From contig NZ_CP110615.1 of assembly GCF_026153295.1 (NCBI RefSeq), positions 3,534,001 through 3,598,000 of the forward strand: DNA of 64,000 nt, given 5' to 3'. The notes beneath the pieces were generated by a model. That model saw only the letters and a list, made by a program, of their open reading frames with translations, did not search any database and was not told the DNA's origin. Shown here piece after piece: positions 16,020-25,680 of this stretch. The position numbers were made by a program, and so were the translations under genes. Numbering within the stretch: the first letter of the stretch is position 1; each line of letters begins with the position of its first letter. Source of the DNA: Rhodococcus antarcticus (GTDB lineage: Bacteria > Actinomycetota > Actinomycetes > Mycobacteriales > Mycobacteriaceae).

Positions 16020-17842
16020 CCACCCCCGTGTCCGCCGGGGCCGCCCCGTCCACGCTGCCCACGGAGGTGCGCACCGCCCGCGCCCAGCTCACCGCGCTGC
16101 TGGGCGAGGCGGTGCGCCCGGCGAGCACGCCGACGCCGGACACCCCCACCGTGGTCGTGGTGGGTGAGACCGGCCGCGGCAAGAGCTCGCTGGTCAACGC
16201 CCTGCTGCACAGCCCGGGGGCGTCGCCGGTGGATGCGGCCGGCCCCACCCCGGTCCACATTGTGCTGGCGCACGCGGAGGTCCCCGTGCTCACGGTGCAC
16301 CGGGTGGGATGTGCGCCGCTCACCGTCGACCCCGCCGCGCTGACCAGCTGGAACGCCCTGCTCGCCGCGCTGCCGCAGGACGGTCCGCCACCCCGGCACG
16401 TCGAGCTCGGGCTGCCGGTCCCGCTGCTGGAGCACCTCACCCTGGTCGACACCCCGGGGGTGGGTGGGCTCGACGGTCTGCACTCCGGGCTCGCGGAGGT
16501 GGCCGCGGCCGGGGCCACGGCCCTGCTCGTGGTCCTCGATGCCGGTGCCCCGCTGACCCACCCCGAGCTCGACCTGCTGGCGCGCCTGGGCCGTGACGTG
16601 GACACCGTGCTGCTGGCGCTGACCAGGACCGACGTGCACCGCGGCTGGCGCGAGGTGCTGGCGGCCGACCGCGCCCTGCTGGCCAGGCACGTGCCGCGGC
16701 TGGCGGGGGTGGTGGTGCACCCGGTGTCCAGCCGGCTGGCCGCAGCCGCCGACTCCGCCCCCACCCCGGAGCTGGCCCGGGTGCTCCGCGAGCAGTCGGG
16801 CATCGCCGTGCTGCAGGCCGAGCTGCAGCGCACGGTGGCCCGGCGCGCGGTCATGCTCGGGGAGGCCAACGGCCTGAGGGCGCTGCACTCGGCGCTGGTC
16901 GCGGTGGCCCGGGCCGCCCGCACCGAGGCCCGCGCGCTGCAGTCCGGGGAGGGTGCACCCGCCGAGCTGCGCACCCGCCGCACCGAGCTCGTTCAGCAGC
17001 GGCGGTCCGGGGCGCGCGCGGCGACCCTGCGGCTGCGGGCGGAGGTTCAGCGCGCCCGGGTGGAGTCCACCCACGAGGTCGCCGCCGGTGTCCGGGAGAC
17101 CCAGGGCCAGTTCCGGGCCGCCGTCGACGCCGCCGACCGGGAGCGGCTGGAGCTGCTGCCGGCCCAGCTCGACCCGGCGCTGGGTGCGCTGGCGCTGCGG
17201 GTCAGCGCGTCGCTGGCGCAGCGGCTGCAGCGGGTGAGCGCGCTGGTGCTGGCGGAGGTGTTCACCGCCGAGGAGGTGGCCGGGCTCGACTCCACGCCGC
17301 CCGTCCCGCACGTGCCCGTGCCGGCCGCTCGCCCGGTGGAGAAGCGGGTCAGCGCCTCGGAGGACCGCCTGATGGTGGTGGCGGGGGCCTCGGGCGGGGT
17401 GGGGCTGGGCAAGCTCGCGCTGGCCCCGCTGGCGCTGGTGCCGGGGCTGAACCTGGTGCTCGTGCCGCTCACCCTCGGGCTCGGGGCCGGGGCGGCGTGG
17501 TGGATGGCCCGCGCCCGCGGGCACGTCGCCGACCGCGCCCACGTCCGGCAGTGGGCCGCCGAGGTGCTCGCGGACGCGCGGTCCAGCCTCGACCAGCTGG
17601 TGGCCGAGCAGCTCATCGACACCGAGCACCAGCTGGGTGCGGCCCTGGACGACGCGCTGGCCCGGCGGGTGGCCCAGCTCGACGCGGAGCTGCGGGACGT
17701 GGACGCCGCCCTGCGCCTGGATGCGGGGGAGCGGGCCCGGCTCGCCCGTGCCGCCGACGCCCGGCACGCCGAGCTGCTCGCCGGGGCCCAGCGGGCGGCG
17801 GCACTGCTCGAGCGGCTTGCCGCGGTGCGCGACCGCCGCTGA
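16016..17842 (+). CDS. Dynamin-like GTPase with C-terminal membrane hairpin, IniA-like
   Basis: A 608-residue protein. Its GTPase domain has G1 VVGETGRGKSS, G3 LVDTPGVGG, and a G4 of LTRTD instead of the usual T/NKxD. Helical stalk segments rich in Arg/Glu/Ala follow. Near residues 460-500 is a hydrophobic hairpin (LGKLALAPLALVPGLNLVLV onward), then a charged coiled-coil tail. This plan matches IniA, which inserts a paddle or hairpin in the membrane. The GTG at 16016 overlaps the previous stop. It probably acts at the inner face of the cytoplasmic membrane in envelope stress. Confidence 0.8.
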   Translation: MTTPVSAGAAPSTLPTEVRTARAQLTALLGEAVRPASTPTPDTPTVVVVGETGRGKSSLVNALLHSPGASPVDAAGPTPVHIVLAHAEVPVLTVHRVGCAPLTVDPAALTSWNALLAALPQDGPPPRHVELGLPVPLLEHLTLVDTPGVGGLDGLHSGLAEVAAAGATALLVVLDAGAPLTHPELDLLARLGRDVDTVLLALTRTDVHRGWREVLAADRALLARHVPRLAGVVVHPVSSRLAAAADSAPTPELARVLREQSGIAVLQAELQRTVARRAVMLGEANGLRALHSALVAVARAARTEARALQSGEGAPAELRTRRTELVQQRRSGARAATLRLRAEVQRARVESTHEVAAGVRETQGQFRAAVDAADRERLELLPAQLDPALGALALRVSASLAQRLQRVSALVLAEVFTAEEVAGLDSTPPVPHVPVPAARPVEKRVSASEDRLMVVAGASGGVGLGKLALAPLALVPGLNLVLVPLTLGLGAGAAWWMARARGHVADRAHVRQWAAEVLADARSSLDQLVAEQLIDTEHQLGAALDDALARRVAQLDAELRDVDAALRLDAGERARLARAADARHAELLAGAQRAAALLERLAAVRDRR

Positions 17843-17932
17843 CGGCCCGCCCGGCCCGCACCGGAACCACGGCGACACCCGGTGCGTCAGACTCCCGGAC
17901 GACGCCTCACCCGGTGACTGGAAGGACCCCCC

Positions 17933-18604
17933 GTGCACGACTCCGTGGACCCCGCCGACACCGCGCCCGACGCCGCGCCCGGTGAGCTGACCATCGAGGT
18001 CGACGGCCACGAGGCCGCCTACACCGCGACCACCGACCTCGACGGCGACGGCCACGACGACTCGGTCTACGTCTCCGCGCACGACGGTCCCGACGGGGTG
18101 ACCGACGGCGGCTACGCGTACACCGACACCGACGGCGACGGCAGCGCCGACACCCTCTCCGAGTTCGACGCCCGGGGCGAGGTGGTGGCCCAGGCCGTCC
18201 TCGACCCCGACGGGGGCGACTGGCACGAGGTGGCCGCCGGCAGCGTCGACGTCACCGGAGCGGCTGCGGGCGGGGACGTGCCGGTGGCCGGGACGATCAC
18301 CGTCGACGCCCCGCAGGGACCCGAGGTGGCGGGGGTGGCCAGCTACGACACCGACGGGGACGGCGTGGTCGACACCGCCGTCGCGTCCACCGTGGACGGC
18401 ACGACCCTGCTCGTCACCGACGTCGACGGGGACGGGGCCGCCGACCTCGTCACCGAGGTGTCCGCCGACGGCACCTACTCCTCCTTCGAGCACACCGGGG
18501 AGGGCGAGTGGACCGAGGTCGACAGCGGCTCGCTCGCCGACGGCGGCACCGGTCCGGGGCCCGTCACCACCGACCCCGGCACCGGGGAGTGGACGAGCGC
18601 CTGA
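17933..18604 (+). CDS. Acidic DxDGDG-repeat protein (DUF6802-like)
   Basis: A 223-residue, strongly acidic protein with no signal peptide. It has four calcium-loop-like motifs of DxDGDGxxD type at residues 35-43, 65-73, 139-147 and 163-171, each in a strand-like repeat context (YTDTDGDGSADT, YDTDGDGVVDT and so on). Such motifs resemble EF-hand loops, dockerin or thrombospondin type-3 repeats and suggest Ca2+ binding. GGAAGGA (17920-17926) lies 6 nt before the GTG. It follows the dynamin pair by 90 nt on the same strand and is probably co-transcribed, so it may be an accessory of the GTPases. The function is unknown. Confidence 0.72.
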   Translation: MHDSVDPADTAPDAAPGELTIEVDGHEAAYTATTDLDGDGHDDSVYVSAHDGPDGVTDGGYAYTDTDGDGSADTLSEFDARGEVVAQAVLDPDGGDWHEVAAGSVDVTGAAAGGDVPVAGTITVDAPQGPEVAGVASYDTDGDGVVDTAVASTVDGTTLLVTDVDGDGAADLVTEVSADGTYSSFEHTGEGEWTEVDSGSLADGGTGPGPVTTDPGTGEWTSA

Positions 18605-18734
18605 CCGGTGGTCCCGGCCGGCTGCTCCGACGAACCGGACCCGCTGTCGCACACCAGGCTTCTGGATCGATCCCGTGACCGTTCGTGTGAGGCAGCGGAC
18701 GGCCTTCGTCTCGAAGGTGCTGCGTGCACGGGGT

Positions 18735-18740
18735 TAGCCT
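18735..18740 (+). promoter_or_regulatory. Candidate -10 element for pckG
   Basis: TAGCCT in the context GGGTTAGCCTCGTG, about 125 nt upstream of the pckG start. It matches the actinobacterial TANNNT -10 pattern and is the clearest one in the 260-bp gap. The long leader could host regulation. Confidence 0.4.
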
Positions 18741-18864
18741 CGTGCCACGACACCCGGCGCCCGGGCCCACCACGACGGTGGACCTGGGCAGCCCCCCGCG
18801 AGGGAGGCAGCCGGGCCTGTCCGCTACTCGCGGTCAGGTCACGCGGAGAACACAGGAGAGTGTG

Positions 18865-20691
18865 ATGAGCACAGCGTCCATCCCCGGTCTCGGGGACACG
18901 GAGACCCCGCCCACCCAGCACGCCGAGCTCCTCGCCTGGGTGCGGGAGGTCGCCGAGCTGACCACCCCCGACCGCGTGGTCTTCGCCGACGGGTCGGACG
19001 CCGAGTGGGACCGGCTCACCACCCGGCTCGTCGAGGCCGGCACCTTCACGCGGCTCAACGACGACATCAAGCCGAACTCGTTCATCGGCAACTCCGACCC
19101 CTCCGACGTCGCCCGGGTCGAGAGCCGCACCTACATCTGCTCCCGCGACGAGGCCGACTGCGGGGTGACGAACAACTGGATGGACCCCACGGAGATGCGG
19201 GCCGTCATGACCGAGCTGTACCGCGGCTGCATGGCCGGCCGCACGATGTACGTGGTGCCCTTCTGCATGGGTCCGCTGGAGGCTGAGAGCCCCAAGCTCG
19301 GCGTGGAGATCACCGACTCCGAGTACGTCGTGGTGAGCATGAAGGTGATGACCCGGATGGGTGCCGCCGCGCTGGAGAAGCTCGGCACCGACGCCCCGTT
19401 CGTGAAGGCCCTGCACTCCCTCGGCGCCCCGCTGGCCGACGGCCAGGCCGACGTCGCGTGGCCGTGCAACGAGATCAAGTACATCACCCAGTTCCCCGAG
19501 GACCGCGAGATCTGGAGCTACGGCTCCGGCTACGGCGGCAACGCGCTGCTGGGCAAGAAGTGCTTCTCGCTGCGCATCGCCTCGGTGATGGCGCGGGACG
19601 AGGGGTGGCTCGCCGAGCACATGCTCATCCTCAAGCTCATCTCCCCCGAGCAGAAGGTGCACTACGTCGCGGCGGCGTTCCCCAGCGCCTGCGGCAAGAC
19701 CAACCTCGCGATGCTGGAGCCGACCATCCCCGGCTGGCGCGTGGAGACCCTGGGCGACGACATCGCGTGGATGACCTTCGGTGACGACGGCCGGCTGCGC
19801 GCCGTGAACCCGGAGTTCGGCTTCTTCGGCGTGGCGCCGGGCACCAACTGGAAGACCAACCCCAACGCCATGCGCACCATCGAGCAGGGGAACTCGCTGT
19901 TCACCAACGTCGGCCTGACCGACGACGGCGACGTGTGGTGGGAGGGCATGGAGGGCACGCCCGAGCACCTCGTGGACTGGAAGGGCAACGACTGGGCGCC
20001 GGGCTCCGAGGCCCTCTCCAGCCACCCGAACTCGCGGTACTGCACGCCGATGAACCAGTGCCCGATCCTCGCTCCCGAGTGGAACGACCCTGAGGGCGTG
20101 CCCATCTCGGCCATCCTGTTCGGCGGTCGGCGCGCCACCACGGTGCCCCTGGTCAACGAGGCCCGCGACTGGCAGCACGGCGTGTTCATGGGGGCGACGC
20201 TCTCCAGCGAGCAGACGGCGGCGGCCGAGGGTGCCGTGGGCACCGTGCGCCGCGACCCGATGGCCATGATCCCCTTCATCGGCTACAACGTCGGCGACTA
20301 CTTCCAGCACTGGATCGACCTGGGCAAGGGCGCCGACGCCGACAAGCTGCCCAAGATCTTCTACGTCAACTGGTTCCGCCGCGGCCCCGAGAAGCAGTTC
20401 CTCTGGCCCGGGTTCGGCGAGAACAGCCGCGTGCTCAAGTGGGTCATCGGCCGCCTCGAGGGCACCGCCGCCGCGGTCGAGACCCCCATCGGCCACGTCC
20501 CCACCGCCGCGGACCTGGACCTGGACGGGCTCACCGAGCCGGCCGAGGACATCGAGGCCTCGCTCGTGGTCGACGTCGACGAGTGGAAGGCGGAGATCCC
20601 GCTCATCGAGGAGTGGTTCGCCAAGATCGGCGACAAGGTCCCCACCGGTCTGCGCGACGAGCTCGAGACCCTGAAGCAGCGCCTGGGCTGA
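18865..20691 (+). CDS. pckG: Phosphoenolpyruvate carboxykinase (GTP)
   Basis: A 608-residue enzyme matching the GTP-dependent PEPCK family in length. It interconverts oxaloacetate + GTP and PEP + CO2 + GDP, the entry to gluconeogenesis. Motifs: the kinase P-loop [15 protein letters not shown] (about residues 270-284), the family region [18 protein letters not shown], and the late FWWP-region equivalent [20 protein letters not shown]. The ATG at 18865 follows AGGAG, and the conserved N-terminus [17 protein letters not shown] starts right after it. The neighbouring acetate/pyruvate-type transporter and acyl-CoA dehydrogenase fit growth on non-sugar carbon. Confidence 0.97.
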   Translation: MSTASIPGLGDTETPPTQHAELLAWVREVAELTTPDRVVFADGSDAEWDRLTTRLVEAGTFTRLNDDIKPNSFIGNSDPSDVARVESRTYICSRDEADCGVTNNWMDPTEMRAVMTELYRGCMAGRTMYVVPFCMGPLEAESPKLGVEITDSEYVVVSMKVMTRMGAAALEKLGTDAPFVKALHSLGAPLADGQADVAWPCNEIKYITQFPEDREIWSYGSGYGGNALLGKKCFSLRIASVMARDEGWLAEHMLILKLISPEQKVHYVAAAFPSACGKTNLAMLEPTIPGWRVETLGDDIAWMTFGDDGRLRAVNPEFGFFGVAPGTNWKTNPNAMRTIEQGNSLFTNVGLTDDGDVWWEGMEGTPEHLVDWKGNDWAPGSEALSSHPNSRYCTPMNQCPILAPEWNDPEGVPISAILFGGRRATTVPLVNEARDWQHGVFMGATLSSEQTAAAEGAVGTVRRDPMAMIPFIGYNVGDYFQHWIDLGKGADADKLPKIFYVNWFRRGPEKQFLWPGFGENSRVLKWVIGRLEGTAAAVETPIGHVPTAADLDLDGLTEPAEDIEASLVVDVDEWKAEIPLIEEWFAKIGDKVPTGLRDELETLKQRLG

Positions 20692-20706
20692 CGCCCTGCT
20701 GGACCG

Positions 20707-20755
20707 GCCGACGGCGGGTGGACGCTCCTCGACAGGGGCGGCACCCGCCGTCGGC
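20707..20755 (+). terminator. Strong hairpin after pckG
   Basis: A perfect 14-bp inverted repeat, GCCGACGGCGGGTG (20707-20720) and CACCCGCCGTCGGC (20742-20755), with a 21-nt loop. It begins 15 nt after the pckG stop. There is no T-tract, as is usual for actinobacterial terminators. Confidence 0.75.
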
Positions 20756-20886
20756 GCGTCCGGTGTCCCGCCGTCCACCTCCGCGCGGCCGCACCGACGG
20801 AGGCGGGCGCCGAGCCGCTGGGCGCGCACCGACGACACTCCACCGCCGCGGACGATCGGTCGGTGACGAGAGGGACGTCACAGCGT

Positions 20887-20892
20887 TAGGGT
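20887..20892 (+). promoter_or_regulatory. Candidate -10 for the DUF3311/SSS transporter operon
   Basis: TAGGGT in the context GCGTTAGGGTCGCC, matching TANNNT, about 40 nt before the DUF3311 start and after the pckG terminator. Confidence 0.4.
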
Positions 20893-20932
20893 CGCCCGAC
20901 TCGTTCACACACCTGACGGAGGACCGGCGACG

Positions 20933-21163
20933 ATGCCTGACGCCCCGCTCGACAAGCACGGCCCACCGCCGGTGGCCTCCATCAAGAAGAGTGCCTGGAA
21001 CCTGCTGCTGCTGGTGCCGCTGCTGGTGCTGTTCACGCCCCTGTACAACCGGGACACCCCGGAGCTGTTCGGGCTGCCGATGTACTACTGGTTCCAGTTC
21101 GCCTGCGTGCCGCTGGGCGTCATCGCCGTGGCGATCGTGTTCGTGAAGACGAGGCACCACTGA
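20933..21163 (+). CDS. DUF3311 small membrane subunit
   Basis: A 76-residue protein with two membrane helices: WNLLLLVPLLVLFTPLYNRD and FQFACVPLGVIAVAIVFVKT. This is the pattern of DUF3311 proteins that are encoded just before SSS-family symporters of the MctP type. GGAGG lies 10 nt before the ATG. The stop overlaps the next start (TGATG), so it is probably an accessory subunit of the transporter, analogous to the small YhdT/YjcH-like partners of other SSS carriers. Confidence 0.85.
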   Translation: MPDAPLDKHGPPPVASIKKSAWNLLLLVPLLVLFTPLYNRDTPELFGLPMYYWFQFACVPLGVIAVAIVFVKTRHH

Positions 21164-22833
21164 TGGGCGGCGGGGTGCAGGTCACCGAGCTCATCGTCTT
21201 CCTGATCCTGTTCCTGGCCATCACCGTGATGGGCTTCATGGCCGGCCGCTGGAAGGCCGGCGACCACATGGAGAGCCTCGACGAGTGGGGCCTGGGTGGA
21301 CGGAAGTTCGGTTCGTGGGTCACCTGGTTCCTCATCGGCGGCGACCTCTACACCGCGTACACCTTCGTGGCGGTGCCCGCGCTGGTCTTCGGGGCCGGCG
21401 CCATCGGCTTCTTCGCGCTGCCGTACACGATCGTGGTCTACCCGCTGGTCTTCCTGGCCCTGGTCCGCATGTGGTCGGTCAGCCGCGCCAAGGGCTACGT
21501 CACCCCGGCCGACTTCGTCCGGGGCCGCTACGACTCCCCGACGCTGGCGCTGATCGTCGCCATCACCGGCATCGTCGCGACCATGCCCTACATCGCGCTG
21601 CAGCTGGTGGGCCTGGAGTCCGTGCTGCGCACCATGGGTCTCAACGGCGGCGGCTTCGGCGGCCACGTGCCGCTGTTCGTGGCCTTCCTGGTGCTGGCCG
21701 CGTTCACCTACCAGTCCGGGCTGCGCGCCCCGGCGCTGATCGCGTTCGTCAAGGACGCGCTGATCTACATCGTCATCATCGTCGCCGTCATCTACCTGCC
21801 CTCCAAGCTCGGCGGCTGGAGCGCCATCTTCGGGGCGGCCGACGCCAAGTTCACCGCGACCCCGAGCAAGTCCGACGGCATCCTGCTCAACGGCAGCAAC
21901 CAGCTGCAGTACGCCACCCTTGCGCTCGGCTCGGCCCTGGCGCTGTTCCTCTACCCGCACTCGCTCACCGGGGTGCTCGCCTCCAAGAGCCGCAACGTGA
22001 TCAAGCGGAACATGGTGGCGCTGCCCGCGTACTCGTTCGTGCTCGGCCTGCTGGCGCTGCTGGGCTACATGGCCATCGCCGCCGGCACCAAGCCCGTCAT
22101 CAACGCCGCCACCGGCAAGCCCGACACCAACACGATCATCCCGGCGCTGTTCAGCCAGCAGTTCCCCAGCTGGTTCGCCGGGGTCGCCTACGCCGCGATC
22201 GGGATCGGCGCGCTGGTGCCGGCCGCGATCATGAGCATCGCCGCGGCCAACCTGTGGACCCGCAACATCTACAAGGAGTACGTGAACAAGGGCGCCACCC
22301 CGAAGCAGGAGGCCAAGCAGGCCAAGATCGCGTCCCTGCTGGTCAAGGCAGGTGCGGTGCTGTTCGTGGTGGGGATCGACCCGCAGTTCTCCATCGACCT
22401 GCAGCTCATCGGCGGTGTGATCATCCTGCAGACGCTGCCCGCGGTGGGGATCGCGCTGTACACCCGGTTCTTCCACCGCTGGGCGTTGATCGCCGGGCTG
22501 CTGTCGGGCCTGGCGTACGGGCTGTGGCTGCTCTACGGCATCCCGAACCCGGGCAACGGCAAGCTGCACTTCGGGGGCTCGGCCCTGGCGCTGAGCAAGG
22601 TCGACGTGTTCGGCTGGCACCCGTTCGGCGCCTCGACGGTGTCGTTCTACGTCGGGTTCGCCGCGCTGCTGGTGAACCTCCTCGTCGCCGTGGCGGTCTC
22701 GCTCGTGCTGCGGGCGATGAAGGTGACCGAGGGCCACGACGCCACGGTCGCTGCGGACTACCACGCCGACGACGGGCCGGGGACGGGCTCGGCCTCGACG
22801 TTCGAGCCGGGCTCGACGGTGTCGTCCACGTGA
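21163..22833 (+). CDS. Sodium:solute symporter (SSS), monocarboxylate type
   Basis: A 556-residue protein with about 13 membrane helices and SSS features: GGRKFGSWVTWFLIGGDLYTAYTF, a GYVTPADFVRGRYDSP block, the Na+-site helix with ALVPAAIMSIAAANLWTRNIY, and an LFLYPHSLTGVLASKSRN segment. The closest described relatives by pattern are MctP-type carriers of pyruvate, lactate, acetate or propionate. It is coupled to DUF3311 upstream and to the AhpD-like gene downstream (GTGA), giving a three-gene operon next to pckG. Confidence 0.85.
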   Translation: MGGGVQVTELIVFLILFLAITVMGFMAGRWKAGDHMESLDEWGLGGRKFGSWVTWFLIGGDLYTAYTFVAVPALVFGAGAIGFFALPYTIVVYPLVFLALVRMWSVSRAKGYVTPADFVRGRYDSPTLALIVAITGIVATMPYIALQLVGLESVLRTMGLNGGGFGGHVPLFVAFLVLAAFTYQSGLRAPALIAFVKDALIYIVIIVAVIYLPSKLGGWSAIFGAADAKFTATPSKSDGILLNGSNQLQYATLALGSALALFLYPHSLTGVLASKSRNVIKRNMVALPAYSFVLGLLALLGYMAIAAGTKPVINAATGKPDTNTIIPALFSQQFPSWFAGVAYAAIGIGALVPAAIMSIAAANLWTRNIYKEYVNKGATPKQEAKQAKIASLLVKAGAVLFVVGIDPQFSIDLQLIGGVIILQTLPAVGIALYTRFFHRWALIAGLLSGLAYGLWLLYGIPNPGNGKLHFGGSALALSKVDVFGWHPFGASTVSFYVGFAALLVNLLVAVAVSLVLRAMKVTEGHDATVAADYHADDGPGTGSASTFEPGSTVSST

Positions 22834-23408
22834 GCGCACCGATCAGCCGGTTCCCGGTGGTGGGCCTCGAGGACCTGCCCGAGGACCTGCGCCGGCGCAT
22901 CGGGGCGATCGCCGAGAAGTCCGGCTTCGTGCCGAACATCTTCCTGGGCCTCGGTCACCGGCCGGCGGAGCTGCGCGGGTTCCTCGACCTGCACGACGCA
23001 CTGATGGACAAGGGTCCGGGCGAGGACGGGACCGGGCTGAGCAAGGCCGAGCGCGAGCTCGTCGTGGTCGCGACCTCGGGGGCCAACCACTGCACGTACT
23101 GCGTGGTGGCGCACGGGGCGATCCTGCGGATCCGGGACAAGGACCCCTACGCCGACAAGGTCGCGGTGAACCCGTGGGCGGTGGCGCTGAGCCCGCGACG
23201 GCGCACGATCGTCGACCTCGCGCTGGCCCTGACCCGGGAGCCGGAGCGGTTCACCCAGGGCCACGTCGACACCGCGCTCGCCGACGGGCTCACCCAGGAC
23301 GAGGTGTGGGACGTCGGCGCGATCACCGCGTTCTTCGCCATGAGCAACCGGCTGGCCAACCTGACCGCGCTCGCGCCGAACGCGGAGTTCGGGGCCATGG
23401 GCCGCTGA
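22830..23408 (+). CDS. AhpD-like carboxymuconolactone decarboxylase family protein
   Basis: A 192-residue peroxidase-related protein. The core LSKAERELVVVATSGANHC leads into the redox motif CTYC and VVAHG, the CxxC...H signature of AhpD-like enzymes. The N-terminal FVPNIFLGLGHRPAELRGFL and the C-terminal ITAFFAMSNRLANLTAL are typical of the uncharacterised peroxidase-related branch. The GTG at 22830 overlaps the symporter stop. It may protect against peroxides formed during substrate oxidation; this is inference. Confidence 0.85.
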   Translation: MSAPISRFPVVGLEDLPEDLRRRIGAIAEKSGFVPNIFLGLGHRPAELRGFLDLHDALMDKGPGEDGTGLSKAERELVVVATSGANHCTYCVVAHGAILRIRDKDPYADKVAVNPWAVALSPRRRTIVDLALALTREPERFTQGHVDTALADGLTQDEVWDVGAITAFFAMSNRLANLTALAPNAEFGAMGR

Positions 23409-23430
23409 GCCCGCGGTTCCGGCCCCCGTG

Positions 23431-23496
23431 GAACGACGTTGTGCGCGCACAACGTCGTTCCCCCGGGCCTTCTTGGCGCGTTCTGCGCGCACAACG
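23431..23496. repeat. Palindrome family 1, locus A (two units)
   Basis: The first unit is a perfect 30-bp palindrome (23431-23460) with core CGTTGTGCGCGCACAACG at 23437-23454. A second, imperfect core CGTTCTGCGCGCACAACG follows at 23479-23496, 42 bp later. The segment between them (TCGTTC ... TTCTTGG) is shared with the loci at 33517 and 47990. Confidence 0.95.
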
Positions 23497-23829
23497 TGAC
23501 GTGGGCCGGGCACGCGCGACCGCGGGGCGACCGGTGGGGCCGCCCCGCGGGTCGGGTGCGCACGCTGGGCGACACCATCCGGCCGTGGCGCTCGTGCCAC
23601 CGCCGGACGGCCCGGGTGCTGCGCCCTCCGTCCCTGCTCCGGTGCGGGGCGTGCCGGTCTCTCCAGGCCGGTGCGCCCCACGGTCGTCCTCGCGTGCCTC
23701 CCTGTGACGTGCGGCCGGGTCCGGTTCGTCGGGGTGGTCCTACCCGTCCCGGGTGGGGGCTCCTACTCACCCGCCCCGTGCTGGTGGGTGCCGGTGGTGG
23801 GTGTCGGTGGTGCGTGCTCTACTCGCTCC
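23497..23829. other. Intergenic stretch before the acyl-CoA dehydrogenase
   Basis: No gene supported. Close to the right end TCTACTCGCTCC precedes the ATG at 23830 and may hold a -10 element 5-6 nt before the start. Nothing else recognisable. Confidence 0.4.
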
Positions 23830-25635
23830 ATGGCGCCCGCGTCCCTGATCCTGTCCCGTCGCGACCTCGAGTTCCTGCTGCACGAGTGGCTGGACGTGAG
23901 CTCGCTGACCAGCCGCGAGCGCTTCGCCGAGCACTCCCGCGAGACGTTCGACGCGGTGCTCGAGCTGGGCGAGACCATCGCCACCGAGCACTTCGCGCCG
24001 CACAACAAGAAGGCGGACGCCAACGAGCCGCACGTGGGCGCGGACGGCAAGGTCGTCCTCGTCCCGGAGGTGGCCACGGCGCTGAAGGTGTTCGTCGACG
24101 CCGGGCTGCTGGCCGGGCAGATGGACGAGTCCCTCGGTGGGCTGCAGCTGCCCAACGTGGTGTCCAAGGCCGTGCAGATGTGGTTCCACGCCGCCAACGT
24201 CGGCAGCACCATCTACCCGTTCCTCACCATGGCCAACGCCAACCTCGTCGTCGCGCACGGCAGCGAGGACCAGGTGCGGCGCTACGTCACGCCCATGCTC
24301 GCGGGCGAGGCCACCGGCACCATGTGCCTGTCCGAGCCGGGGGCCGGGTCCTCCCTCGCGGACATCACCACCCGCGCCGAGCTGCAGGACGACGGCACCT
24401 ACCGGGTCACCGGCACCAAGATGTGGATCTCCGGCGGGGACCACGAGCTGACGCCGAACATCGTGCACCTGGTGCTGGCGAAGATCCCGGACGGCCCTGC
24501 GGGGGTCAAGGGCATCTCGCTGTTCCTGGTGCCCAAGGTGGTGGTGGGCCCCGACGGCACCCTGGGTGAGCGCAACGACGTGGCCCTGGTCGGGCTGAAC
24601 CACAAGATGGGCTACCGCGGCGGGACGAACACGCTGCTGAACTTCGGCGAGGGCGCGCACACCCCGGGCGGGCGGGCGGGGGCCGTCGCCGAGCTGCTGG
24701 GGCAGCCGCACCAGGGGCTGGCCTACATGTTCCACATGATGAACGAGGCTCGGGTGGGCGTCGGGCTGGGTGCCACCGCGCTCGGCTACACCGGCTACCT
24801 CAAGTCGCTCGACTACGCGCGCACCCGCACCCAGGGCCGGCTGCCCAGCGACAAGGACCCGTCCTCGCCGCCGGTGGCGATCATCGAGCACGCGGACGTC
24901 CGGCGGATGCTGCTGGCGCAGAAGTCCTACGTGGAGGGTGGCCTCGCGCTCGGGCTGTACTGCTCCCTGCTGGTCGACGAGCAGGACACCGCCCCCGAGC
25001 CTGCCGACCGCGAGCGCGCGGCCCTGCTGCTCGACGTGCTCACGCCCATCGCGAAGAGCTGGCCCAGCCAGTGGTGCCTGGAGGCGAACTCGCTGGCCAT
25101 CCAGGTGCACGGCGGCTACGGCTACACCCGCGACTACGACGTGGAGCAGCACTACCGCGACAACCGCCTGAACCCGATCCACGAGGGCACCCACGGCATC
25201 CACGGCCTGGACCTGCTCGGCCGCAAGGTGACCATGCGCGGCGGGGCTGGGCTGACCCTGCTGCTGGACACCGTCGAGGCGACGGTCAGGAGGGCGTCGG
25301 CGGCCGGGGGTGAGCTGGCCGAGCTGGGGGCCCAGCTCCACGCGGTGTGCGAGCGGATCGGGAAGACCACGGCCACCGTGCTCGGCGCGGGCGACCCGGA
25401 CGTCTCGCTGGCCAACGCGACGGTGTACCTGGAGGCCGTCGGGCACGCGGTGGTGGCGTGGATGTGGCTGGAGCAGCTGCTGGCCGCGAACGGCAAGGAC
25501 GGCGCGTTCTACGACGGTAAGCGGCACGCCGGACGGTTCTTCTACCGCTGGGAGCTGCCGCGCACCGGCGCGCAGCTGGACCTGCTCGACTCGCTGGACA
25601 CCACTCTGCTGGACACCGACACCGCCTGGTTCTGA
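23830..25635 (+). CDS. Acyl-CoA dehydrogenase, FadE5-like
   Basis: A 601-residue flavoenzyme of the long acyl-CoA dehydrogenase type with an extra C-terminal dimerisation domain. Signature regions are TGTMCLSEPGAGSSLADI, TGTKMWISGGDHEL, the NHKMGYRGGTNTLLNFGEG loop, and IHEGTHGIHGLDLLGRK, which carries the catalytic Glu in FadE5-like enzymes. It catalyses the first step of beta-oxidation; mycobacterial FadE5 accepts a wide range of chain lengths. The ATG at 23830 starts the conserved region. Upstream and downstream gaps are filled by palindromic repeats. Confidence 0.92.
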   Translation: MAPASLILSRRDLEFLLHEWLDVSSLTSRERFAEHSRETFDAVLELGETIATEHFAPHNKKADANEPHVGADGKVVLVPEVATALKVFVDAGLLAGQMDESLGGLQLPNVVSKAVQMWFHAANVGSTIYPFLTMANANLVVAHGSEDQVRRYVTPMLAGEATGTMCLSEPGAGSSLADITTRAELQDDGTYRVTGTKMWISGGDHELTPNIVHLVLAKIPDGPAGVKGISLFLVPKVVVGPDGTLGERNDVALVGLNHKMGYRGGTNTLLNFGEGAHTPGGRAGAVAELLGQPHQGLAYMFHMMNEARVGVGLGATALGYTGYLKSLDYARTRTQGRLPSDKDPSSPPVAIIEHADVRRMLLAQKSYVEGGLALGLYCSLLVDEQDTAPEPADRERAALLLDVLTPIAKSWPSQWCLEANSLAIQVHGGYGYTRDYDVEQHYRDNRLNPIHEGTHGIHGLDLLGRKVTMRGGAGLTLLLDTVEATVRRASAAGGELAELGAQLHAVCERIGKTTATVLGAGDPDVSLANATVYLEAVGHAVVAWMWLEQLLAANGKDGAFYDGKRHAGRFFYRWELPRTGAQLDLLDSLDTTLLDTDTAWF

Positions 25636-25680
25636 ACCCGCCCGCCCGTTCTGGCGCGGGTGCGGCGGGCGGCGGGTGCT

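Noticed and set aside
23439-24569. Long open frames through the palindromic repeats (Cys-Ala-His-Asn type peptides)
   Set aside because: They arise because the GC-rich palindromes lack stop codons; they have no start signals and overlap the acyl-CoA dehydrogenase in another frame.
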